Shown here piece after piece: positions 32,210 through 39,542 of a stretch of 39,542 bases of DNA. A model generated the notes under the pieces. That model was given only the letters and a program-made list of their open reading frames with translations, had not been told where the DNA came from and did no database searches. Origin of the DNA: Mycobacterium asiaticum (GTDB lineage Bacteria; Actinomycetota; Actinomycetes; Mycobacteriales; Mycobacteriaceae); assembly GCF_001668675.1 (NCBI RefSeq), contig NZ_LZKQ01000190.1:1-39542 (forward strand), read 5' to 3'. Every line of letters starts with the position of its first letter. Within the stretch, counting starts at the first letter, position 1. Position numbers and translations under genes: made by a program.

Positions 32210-32252
32210 TGGGTTGTGCATCCCATTATGCACGGATATCTTCGGTAGGCAA
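32210..32252 (-). promoter_or_regulatory. Hydrolase promoter with operator B
   Basis: On the minus strand TTGCCT (32252-32247), a 16-bp spacer and CATAAT (32230-32225) form a good promoter. Operator B, in gene direction TGGGATGCACAACCCA (32225-32210), abuts the -10 and covers the start point, 19 bp before the ATG. Because only 67 bp further lies the divergent MOSC-fusion start, the same site could affect both genes. Confidence 0.7.
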
Positions 32253-32292
32253 GATAGGCAGTGCGGTGCTGCCGATTCCACGAGGAGCGCCG

Positions 32293-33978
32293 GTGAGCAA
32301 GCTTGTTTCGGTGAATGTCGGCATGCCCAAAGACGTGCGATGGCGTGACAGTCTGGTGCACACCGGAATCTGGAAAGCGCCGGTCGACGGGCCGGTCATG
32401 GTGCGCCGGCTGAACATCGAGGGTGACGGCCAGGGAGACCTTGCCGGTCACGGTGGTGAACAACGCGCCGTGATGGTGTATCAGGTTGAGTCCTATGAGT
32501 TCTGGAAGCGCTACCTCAAGCGTGACGATCTCGAGTTCGGCAATATCGGTGAGAACTTCACCGTCAGCGGGCTGGCCGATGACGATGTGTGCATCGGTGA
32601 TCATTACCGAATCGGCGGCGCCGAGTTCGAAGTCACTCAGCCCCGCGTCACCTGTTTCCGCGTCGGAATGCGTCTGAACGAGCCGGAAATGCCCAAGCTG
32701 TTGGTCGCCCAGCACCGTCCCGGCTTCTACCTCCGGGTGATCACGGAAGGCTCGGTACAACGGGGCGATGAGATTGTGCGCACTCGCCGTGGGCGTCATC
32801 AACTCAGCGTTGCTGACGTGGACGCGCTGCTGTACCTACCGCACCGTGACGCCGGGCAGCTCCGCAAGGCCGTGGATGTGCCCGCGCTGAGTCCCGGCTG
32901 GCAGGGGTCGTTCCGCGAGCTGCTGGCGGCGCCCGCAGAAAGCTCGGATCGGCCGGCGTGGAACGGATTCCGACCGCTGCGAGTCACCGCCGTGTGCCGG
33001 GAAAGCGAATCGGTGTTGTCATTTCTCCTGGGATCCGACGACGGGTCCCCGCTGCCGAATTCGCTCCCGGGTCAGCACGTGACAGTCCGGATTCCCGGGG
33101 CGGGCGACCCGGCGCCCCTGCGCAGCTATTCCCTCTCCGGTGATCCCGCCGCGGGGGTGTACCGCATCAGCGTCAAACGCGAGGGCCACGGGCTGGTGAG
33201 CCGGTGGTTGCACGATCATGTCCAAGCCGGATCCGTCGTCGACGTGGCCGCGCCGCGCGGTGACTTCACCCTGGCCGACGGCGGTGGTCCGGTGGTGCTG
33301 ATCTCGGCCGGAATCGGGGCGACTCCGCTGCTCGCCATGTTGAACGCCCTTGCGGCCGCGGACGGCAACCGTGAGGTCTGGTGGCTGCACAGCACCAGGA
33401 ACCGGCAGAGTCTCGCTTTTGAAGACGAAGTCGGTGCTCTGGTCAACGCACAGGCCCACGCACACCTGCGGGTGCAATACACCGAGACGGACGGACGCTT
33501 GAACCGCCGGTCGATCGAGGCACTCAAGTTGCCCGTCGACTCCACTGTATACATCTGTGGTCCAACACAATTCATGACAGATATCCGTGATTGCCTGACT
33601 GCCATCGGAATTGACGCGTCGCACATCCACAGCGAACTGTTCGGTGCGCTGCCGCCGATCAACCCTGGGGTCGTCCCGGCGCAACGGAGGCCGCCGCACC
33701 AACCACCCGGGGTCCCTGGCGCCGGCCCGTCGGTCACCTTCGCGCGCAGTGGCCTGACGGTGAACTGGTCATCGGAGTACCGCAGCATTCTCGAGCTTGC
33801 CGAAGCGTGCGATGTGCCGACCCGGTTTTCCTGCCGCAGCGGTGTGTGTCACGTCTGCGTCACCGGCGTGGTTGCCGGAACCACCAACTATGTTCAGCCG
33901 CCCTTGGAATTGCCGGACCCCGGCGAGGTGCTCATCTGCTCGGCCGCGCCGGATGACGACCTGGTGCTGGATCTTTAA
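32293..33978 (+). CDS. MOSC / 3-alpha / FNR-type reductase / [2Fe-2S] ferredoxin fusion
   Basis: A 561-aa multidomain redox protein. Residues 1-165 are a YiiM-type MOSC domain with the conserved Cys121 in QPRVTCFRVGM, a presumed molybdenum- or sulfur-handling residue. Residues about 170-212 form a 3-alpha domain. Residues about 224-455 are a ferredoxin-NADP reductase-like module (LRSYSLSG flavin site, ISAGIGATPLLAML and YICGPTQF nucleotide sites). A Pro-rich linker (456-478) leads to a plant-type ferredoxin with Cys514, Cys519, Cys522 and Cys549. Electrons should pass NAD(P)H to flavin to [2Fe-2S] to a MOSC-bound cofactor or partner. YiiM-type proteins reduce N-hydroxylated compounds. GTG 32293 has GAGGAG 5 nt upstream. 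Confidence 0.9.
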   Translation: MSKLVSVNVGMPKDVRWRDSLVHTGIWKAPVDGPVMVRRLNIEGDGQGDLAGHGGEQRAVMVYQVESYEFWKRYLKRDDLEFGNIGENFTVSGLADDDVCIGDHYRIGGAEFEVTQPRVTCFRVGMRLNEPEMPKLLVAQHRPGFYLRVITEGSVQRGDEIVRTRRGRHQLSVADVDALLYLPHRDAGQLRKAVDVPALSPGWQGSFRELLAAPAESSDRPAWNGFRPLRVTAVCRESESVLSFLLGSDDGSPLPNSLPGQHVTVRIPGAGDPAPLRSYSLSGDPAAGVYRISVKREGHGLVSRWLHDHVQAGSVVDVAAPRGDFTLADGGGPVVLISAGIGATPLLAMLNALAAADGNREVWWLHSTRNRQSLAFEDEVGALVNAQAHAHLRVQYTETDGRLNRRSIEALKLPVDSTVYICGPTQFMTDIRDCLTAIGIDASHIHSELFGALPPINPGVVPAQRRPPHQPPGVPGAGPSVTFARSGLTVNWSSEYRSILELAEACDVPTRFSCRSGVCHVCVTGVVAGTTNYVQPPLELPDPGEVLICSAAPDDDLVLDL

Positions 33979-33981
33979 GCG

Positions 33982-34728
33982 CTACTCAGGCGAGATCGCC
34001 CGCTGCCCACCAGTGGCGTGCAACACGGTGCCGTTGACATAACTGGCCGCGGGCGAGGCCAGAAAGACCACCGCGCTTGCGATTTCGCCGACCTGGGCCG
34101 GGCGGCCGACCGCTGTGGTCGCCCCGAGCGCATCGAGGAGACCGGGAGCCATGTCGACAGCTCCCGGCGTGTCCGTCGGCCCGGGCGCGATCGCATTCAC
34201 CCGGACTCCGGCCGCGCCGAACTCGTCCGCCCATACGCGGGTGAGCTGTTCCAGTCCGGCCTTGGTGGCGCCGTAGATCCCGGTCCCGCGCGCCGCCACG
34301 GAGGCCGCCAGCGTGCTGAGGTTGACCACGACGCCGCCCCCGCGGGTCACCATCGTCGGAACCAGCTGCTGCACCAGGATGTACGGCGCGCGCAGATTGA
34401 TGTTCACATGTCGATCGAAGGTCGGGTCGTCCGTTTCGGCGGTAGCGCCGAACTCGTAGATGCCGGCATTGTTGATCAAGATGTCCACCTGTCCCGCCTC
34501 GCGGGCCAGCCGTCGAACATCGTCGGCGTCGTTGAGATCCGCGGCGACGAAACGTGCCGCGCCCCCGGCATTCTCGATGTCGCGCACGGTCTCGGTGCCA
34601 CGCTCTGCGCTGCGTCCATGGACGACGACCTCCGCGCCGAGGGCCGCCAGCTGCAGCGCGATTTCCCGGCCGATGCCGGATGTGGCGCCGGTAACCAGGG
34701 CGGTGGAACCGGTCAGTGTCTCAGTCAT
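33982..34728 (-). CDS. Short-chain dehydrogenase/reductase (classical SDR)
   Basis: A 248-aa classical SDR with cofactor motif TGATSGIG (residues 13-20), HGRS (37-40) suggesting NADP(H), NNAG (86-89), catalytic Ser138, Tyr152 and Lys156, and PGPTDTPG. It is similar to FabG-type 3-oxoacyl reductases, but the substrate is unknown. It starts 28 bp after the encapsulin stop on the same strand, so it probably belongs to the DyP-encapsulin transcript. It has no C-terminal cargo-loading peptide (ends GGQRAISPE) and so would not be predicted to enter the shell. It converges on the MOSC fusion with 3 bp between. Confidence 0.92.
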   Translation of the reverse strand: MTETLTGSTALVTGATSGIGREIALQLAALGAEVVVHGRSAERGTETVRDIENAGGAARFVAADLNDADDVRRLAREAGQVDILINNAGIYEFGATAETDDPTFDRHVNINLRAPYILVQQLVPTMVTRGGGVVVNLSTLAASVAARGTGIYGATKAGLEQLTRVWADEFGAAGVRVNAIAPGPTDTPGAVDMAPGLLDALGATTAVGRPAQVGEIASAVVFLASPAASYVNGTVLHATGGQRAISPE

Positions 34729-34756
34729 CTCCGGACCAGCATGGACCGGACGGGAT

Positions 34757-35560
34757 TTATTCCACCGGGCTCAGCGCGACGGAGGCTTCGGCGGTGTAGC
34801 ACAGGAAAGTCAGCGTCTCCTGCAGGTACAACTGCACGGTGTCGGCGTCATGACTGAGGTACCCGATCGCCACGTCGGTGCCGAGCTGCAGGTCGAAGTC
34901 ACCGCCGCGCGTGGTCAACACGAACGCGCCGTCGATCGCGGGCGCCCAGATGATGTCGCCGTCGACCAGCCGGTTCAAGTGTTCGAGGATCGGATAACCA
35001 TGCGCGGTCGTCTCGCTCACCTTGGTGTACACATCCGCGGCCAGCAGCACCGAGTACGGGCCGTCCACACCGGCCAACCGCAGCTGCGACAGGGCCTGGG
35101 TGATGACGTCGGGGATGTCGCGCGGGTCTTCCGGCAGGGTCAGCGGCGGGTTGGAGCTGCAGCTGCGGATGCCCTGGATCGACGCCGGGGCATAGCCCTC
35201 GAAGATGCCGCGGTCCTCCACAAACGCCAGCTTCTTGGCGGCCGCCTTGACCGGTTCCCAGTCCGAGTCGTTGGAACCGCGCTCTACGTCATCGATTTCG
35301 TTGCGGGACAGGGTGAACGGCACCCGCAGCCGGACCAGTGGGCGGCTGTCGCGCAGATGGGCGATCACCCCGTCAGTCGGTGACTCCAGGTCGAGCAACC
35401 GGCCGGTGCTCACCGCCGCGGTAACGGGTCCGCCGGGTTCGCTCACGTCCACCACCCGGCGTCCGGCGATATGCCGTTTGAAGGTCCGCGACGCCTCCAC
35501 TTCGATTTCCGCCCAGGCGGCTTCGGTGACCGGTGCCAGGTCGCGGTACAGGTTGTTCAT
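34757..35560 (-). CDS. cfp29: Encapsulin shell protein (Cfp29/linocin-like, family 1)
   Basis: A 267-aa HK97-fold capsid-like protein that self-assembles into a nanocompartment. Recognised from [35 protein letters not shown], the E-loop region around LVRLRVPFTLSRNEIDDVER, DRGIFEGY, GPYSVLLAADVYTKV and the C-terminal GGDFDLQLGTDVAIGYLSHD. The length is like the 265-aa M. tuberculosis Cfp29 I recall. ATG 35560 overlaps the DyP stop (ATGA), with an AAAGGA ribosome site inside the end of the DyP gene, giving coupled cargo and shell synthesis. Confidence 0.97.
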   Translation of the reverse strand: MNNLYRDLAPVTEAAWAEIEVEASRTFKRHIAGRRVVDVSEPGGPVTAAVSTGRLLDLESPTDGVIAHLRDSRPLVRLRVPFTLSRNEIDDVERGSNDSDWEPVKAAAKKLAFVEDRGIFEGYAPASIQGIRSCSSNPPLTLPEDPRDIPDVITQALSQLRLAGVDGPYSVLLAADVYTKVSETTAHGYPILEHLNRLVDGDIIWAPAIDGAFVLTTRGGDFDLQLGTDVAIGYLSHDADTVQLYLQETLTFLCYTAEASVALSPVE

Positions 35561-36597
35561 CGAGTTTTTCCTTTCAGGCTGCCGATCCGCAGTGATCCGT
35601 CATCGGAAGGAAGCGTGGCCGGGGGATCCGGGGGAGGGTTCCCGGCCGTGCCGGCCAGCGGGGCGGGCAACGGCGGCGGATCGTTGAGGAAGTCGACGGT
35701 CGGCGAGAAGAACAACCCACCGGTGACCGCGGTGGAGAAATCCAGGATGCGGTCGGTGTTGCCGGGCGGATCGCCGAGAAACATGTTGCGCAGCATCTGT
35801 TCGGTGACGTCCGGTGTGCGCGAATAACCGATGAAGTAGGTCCCGTACTCGCCCTTGCCTACCTCGCCGAACGGCATGTTGTGCCGGACGATCTTCAGTT
35901 CGGTGCCGTCGTCGTCGGTGATGACATTGAGCGCGATATGGGAGTTGGCGGGCTTGGCGTCGTCGTCGAGCTCGATGTCCTCGAGTTTGGTGCGCCCGAT
36001 CACCAGCTCCTGTTCGGTCACCGACAGTGATTCCCAGGACGTCATGTCGTGGACGTAGCGCTGCACGTGCACGTAGCACGAGCCGGCGAAGTCGGGGTCT
36101 TCGTCGCCGATGGTGGTGGCGCTGACGGCCAGGGGACCATCCGGGTTCTCGGTGCCGTCGACGAAACCCAGCAGGTCGCGGTTGTCGAAGAACCGGAAAC
36201 CGTGCACCTCGTCGACGACGGTCACCGCGGGCGTCATCGCCTTGAGAATGCGGCCGGCCAATTCGAAACAGACGTCCAATGTTTCGGCGCGGATGTGGAA
36301 CAACAGATCACCGGGTGTTGCCGGCGCGACATGGCGCGGACCGGTCAACTCGACGAATGGATGCAGCTGGGCGGGCCGCGGCCCGGCGAACAACCGGTCC
36401 CAGGCATCCGAACCGATCGAGGTGATCACCGACAGCCGCTTCCACGGCTCCCGGAACCCGATCGCCCGTACCAGCCCGGAAATATCGCCGAGCGCGTCGT
36501 GAACCGTCGCCTCACCGCCGGTGTTGATCGTGACCACCAGGAAGATCGCTGCTGGGGTCAGGGGCTCCAGGATCGGCTGCGGCTGAACAGCGGGCAC
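35557..36597 (-). CDS. dyp: Dye-decolorising peroxidase (DyP), encapsulin cargo
   Basis: A 346-aa heme peroxidase of the B-type DyP family. The signature GFVDGTENP (144-152) carries catalytic Asp147; proximal heme His220 is in NSHIALN; distal Arg238 and Asn240 are in RHNMPFG. These have the same relative spacing as Asp153, His226, Arg244 and Asn246 of Rhodococcus DypB as I recall it. A Pro-rich flexible stretch (307-330) leads to the targeting peptide [10 protein letters not shown] (333-342), the consensus for loading into family 1 encapsulins. GTG 36597 is used; no upstream Met is in frame nearby. First gene of the DyP-encapsulin-SDR operon. Confidence 0.97.
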   Translation of the reverse strand: MPAVQPQPILEPLTPAAIFLVVTINTGGEATVHDALGDISGLVRAIGFREPWKRLSVITSIGSDAWDRLFAGPRPAQLHPFVELTGPRHVAPATPGDLLFHIRAETLDVCFELAGRILKAMTPAVTVVDEVHGFRFFDNRDLLGFVDGTENPDGPLAVSATTIGDEDPDFAGSCYVHVQRYVHDMTSWESLSVTEQELVIGRTKLEDIELDDDAKPANSHIALNVITDDDGTELKIVRHNMPFGEVGKGEYGTYFIGYSRTPDVTEQMLRNMFLGDPPGNTDRILDFSTAVTGGLFFSPTVDFLNDPPPLPAPLAGTAGNPPPDPPATLPSDDGSLRIGSLKGKTR

Positions 36598-36605
36598 AGC
36601 TGAAG

Positions 36606-36611
36606 ACCCTA
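36606..36611 (-). promoter_or_regulatory. -10 element of the DyP-encapsulin operon
   Basis: On the minus strand TAGGGT ends 8 nt before the GTG at 36597, consistent with a leaderless or very short-leader transcript; there is no Shine-Dalgarno. The whole gap to divergent pepC is 49 bp. Confidence 0.4.
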
Positions 36612-36646
36612 ACGCTCCCGGCGCGGGGAATGCTAAACATGGCTAC

Positions 36647-37927
36647 ATGGTGGCCACCGCCCTTGGCCTGGGTGAATTCATCGACGCGTCGCCCTCGCCG
36701 TTTCACGTCTGCGCGACGGTGGCGATCCGATTGATCGACGCGGGCTACACCGAACTCAACGAGGCGGATCGCTGGCCCGAAACCCCCGGAAACTACTTCG
36801 TCGTTCGTGCCGGGTCGCTCGTCGCCTGGAACAGCCTCGAAGGGCTGCGCCCGTTCCGCATCATCGGCGCCCACACCGACAGCCCCAACCTGCGGGTCAA
36901 GCAATATCCGGACCGCGCGATCGCCGGCTGGAAGGTGGTGGCGCTGGAGCCCTACGGCGGAGCGTGGCTCAACTCCTGGCTGGACCGCGATCTGGGTGTC
37001 AGCGGACGGTTGTCGGTCCGGGACGGCCGGGACATCACGCACCGCCTCGTCCGGATCGACGAGCCGATCCTGCGGGTTCCCCAGCTGGCGATTCACCTGG
37101 CCGACGACCGCAAATCGTTGACCCTGGATCCGCAGCGGCACGTCAACGCGGTCTGGGGTGCCGGCGATGCGGTCGGGTCCTTCGTCGGGTACGTCGCCGA
37201 ACGTGCCGGGGTGTCGAAGACCGACGTGCTCGCCGCCGACCTGATGACGCACGACCTCACCCCGTCGGCGGTGATCGGCGCCGAAGGCGATCTGCTCAGC
37301 GCGCCCCGGCTGGACAACCAGGCCAGCTGCTATGCCGGGCTGCAGGCGCTGCTCGGATTGCAGCAGCAGCCCGAGCCGCCCGGGTTCCAGCCGGTGCTGG
37401 CGCTTTTCGACCATGAGGAGGTCGGTTCGACCTCGGACCACGGCGCTCAATCCAACCTGCTGGGGACCGTCCTGGAGCGCATCGTGCTCGCCGCCGGCGG
37501 CGACCGCGAAGATCATCTGCGGCTGCTGCCCGCCTCCATGCTGGCGTCGGCGGACATGGCCCACGCGACGCACCCCAATTACCCGGAGCGGCATGAGCCC
37601 GGTCACCTGATCGCTGTCAACGGCGGTCCGGTGCTCAAGGTGCACCCCAACCTGAGGTACGCCACCGACGGGCGGACCGCGGCCGCTTTCGCGCTGGCCT
37701 GCCAGCGGGCCGGGGTGCCGCTGCAGCGTTACGAACACCGCGCCGACCTGCCCTGTGGCTCCACGATCGGCCCAATGGCTTCGGCGCGCACCGGCATCCC
37801 GACCGTCGACGTCGGTGCCCCGCAACTGGCCATGCACTCGGCGCGAGAGTTGATGGGCGCGTCGGACGTACCCGCATACGCGGCCGCCCTGCAAGCGTTC
37901 CTTTCCGCGGAGCGTCCCGAGGCATAG
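36647..37927 (+). CDS. pepC: M18-family aminopeptidase
   Basis: A 426-aa cytosolic metallo-aminopeptidase of family M18 (aspartyl aminopeptidase/aminopeptidase 2), releasing N-terminal acidic residues. The co-catalytic zinc ligands and acids are visible: GAHTDSP (His76, Asp78), the bridging Asp in [15 protein letters not shown] (255-261, with the Glu pair) and the final AMHSARE His. [17 protein letters not shown] is a further family signature. Position fits Rv0800. ATG 36647; the VOC gene follows 11 bp after its stop, so the two are probably co-transcribed. Confidence 0.96.
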   Translation: MVATALGLGEFIDASPSPFHVCATVAIRLIDAGYTELNEADRWPETPGNYFVVRAGSLVAWNSLEGLRPFRIIGAHTDSPNLRVKQYPDRAIAGWKVVALEPYGGAWLNSWLDRDLGVSGRLSVRDGRDITHRLVRIDEPILRVPQLAIHLADDRKSLTLDPQRHVNAVWGAGDAVGSFVGYVAERAGVSKTDVLAADLMTHDLTPSAVIGAEGDLLSAPRLDNQASCYAGLQALLGLQQQPEPPGFQPVLALFDHEEVGSTSDHGAQSNLLGTVLERIVLAAGGDREDHLRLLPASMLASADMAHATHPNYPERHEPGHLIAVNGGPVLKVHPNLRYATDGRTAAAFALACQRAGVPLQRYEHRADLPCGSTIGPMASARTGIPTVDVGAPQLAMHSARELMGASDVPAYAAALQAFLSAERPEA

Positions 37928-37938
37928 GGTTCGGCGGT

Positions 37939-38298
37939 ATGGCGCTGAAATTGGAGATGGTCACGTTCGACTGCAACGACCCGGTGACATTGTCCGGTTG
38001 GTGGGCCGACCAGTTCGGGGGCACCACGCAAGAGTTGATGCCCGGTGAATTCTTCGTGCTGGCTCCGCCCGAGGGGCCGCGGCTGGGTTTCCAGAAGGTG
38101 CCCGATCCCACGCCCGGGAAGAACCGCCTGCACCTGGACTACGTGACCCCCGACGTGGACGGCGAAGTGTCGCGACTGAAGGCAGCGGGCGCGAGCGAGG
38201 TCGAACAGCACAGCATCGGCGACAGCTTCCGCTGGGTCGTGATGGCCGATCCCGAAGGCAACGCGTTTTGCGTGGTGTGCCAATACGAGGGCGGCTGA
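37939..38298 (+). CDS. VOC-superfamily protein (Rv0801-like)
   Basis: A 119-aa glyoxalase-like protein of the small actinobacterial VOC group. It opens LKLEMVTFDCNDPVTLSGWW and has the HLDYVTPDVDGEV segment in the middle and DPEGNAFCVV near the C-terminus, where the usual Glu ligand is replaced by Cys (EGNAFCVV). The classical metal site may therefore be altered. Function unknown. ATG 37939 begins 11 bp after pepC. It converges on the GNAT gene with 5 bp between. Confidence 0.88.
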   Translation: MALKLEMVTFDCNDPVTLSGWWADQFGGTTQELMPGEFFVLAPPEGPRLGFQKVPDPTPGKNRLHLDYVTPDVDGEVSRLKAAGASEVEQHSIGDSFRWVVMADPEGNAFCVVCQYEGG

Positions 38299-38303
38299 GC
38301 CCG

Positions 38304-39542
<1,239 letters not shown>

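Noticed and set aside
31990..32292. Upstream extension of the MOSC fusion to 31990
   Set aside because: This part is antisense to the hydrolase and crosses operator B; GTG 32293 with GAGGAG fits the MOSC domain start.
27293..34756. IS6110 or another insertion sequence at the place it has in H37Rv
   Set aside because: No transposase-like frame and no IS terminal repeats were seen; every gene in the interval is accounted for.

Overview
The window is a GC-rich actinobacterial contig, almost certainly from a Mycobacterium (sensu lato) species. From memory, its backbone follows M. tuberculosis H37Rv Rv0773c to Rv0803: ggtA, esterase, TetR, purB, cyp126, Rv0779c-like membrane protein, purC, ptrB, emrB, Rv0784-like, Rv0785-like, purS, purQ, Rv0791c-like LLM enzyme, Rv0794c-like flavoprotein, encapsulin (Cfp29), DyP peroxidase, pepC, Rv0801-like, Rv0802c-like and purL. 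WS/DGAT, F420/LLM-type enzymes and GTG starts fit the genus. No IS element, tRNA, rRNA, CRISPR array or phage gene was seen, and no gap between genes exceeds about 160 bp.

Layout. 1-640: 5' part of ggtA, broken by a contig-end fold-back. 669-2307: Tat-exported esterase, divergent TetR. 2355-5985: overlapping purB-cyp126-anion channel operon. 5997-9664: membrane protein, then purC-ptrB. 9670-11854: inserted block of GAF-ANTAR regulator, small zinc-ribbon protein, DoxX and TetR. 11851-15954: EmrB-type efflux pump, DUF2334 deacetylase-like protein, KstD-like flavoprotein. 16038-18185: metallo-beta-lactamase-fold hydrolase, exported protein, LLM enzyme. 18279-19189: purS-purQ. 19196-22645: WS/DGAT and lysophospholipid-type acyltransferase, divergent extended-SDR epimerase. 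22642-24680: YbjN-like protein, LLM oxidoreductase, VOC protein. 24688-33978: accessory regulon (below). 33982-36597: DyP, encapsulin, SDR. 36647-39399: pepC, VOC protein, GNAT, start of purL.

The purine genes purB, purC, purS, purQ and purL are spread along the window; PurS, PurQ and PurL together form FGAM synthetase. Many promoters show a TAnnnT -10 hexamer 6-9 nt before the start codon, the pattern of leaderless mycobacterial transcripts.

The most interesting region is 24688-33978. Nine minus-strand genes (alpha/beta-hydrolase with an Asp nucleophile, two paralogous TetRs, MDR oxidoreductase, duplicated DUF427 protein, TMEM175-type channel, type II haloacid-dehalogenase-like HAD, disulfide-reductase-like flavoprotein, cupin) lie head to head with a MOSC/3-alpha/ferredoxin-reductase/[2Fe-2S] fusion. 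Four copies of one operator, TGGGnTGnnnnnCCCA, sit on the three promoters of this array. This looks like one TetR-controlled detoxification or catabolic regulon, possibly for halogenated or epoxide-type compounds (inference).

Both contig ends carry an exact 77-bp inverted duplication around a flipped loop (1-236 and 39323-39542). Un-flipping the loops restores good GGT and PurL reading frames, so these are assembly or amplification fold-backs, not biology.
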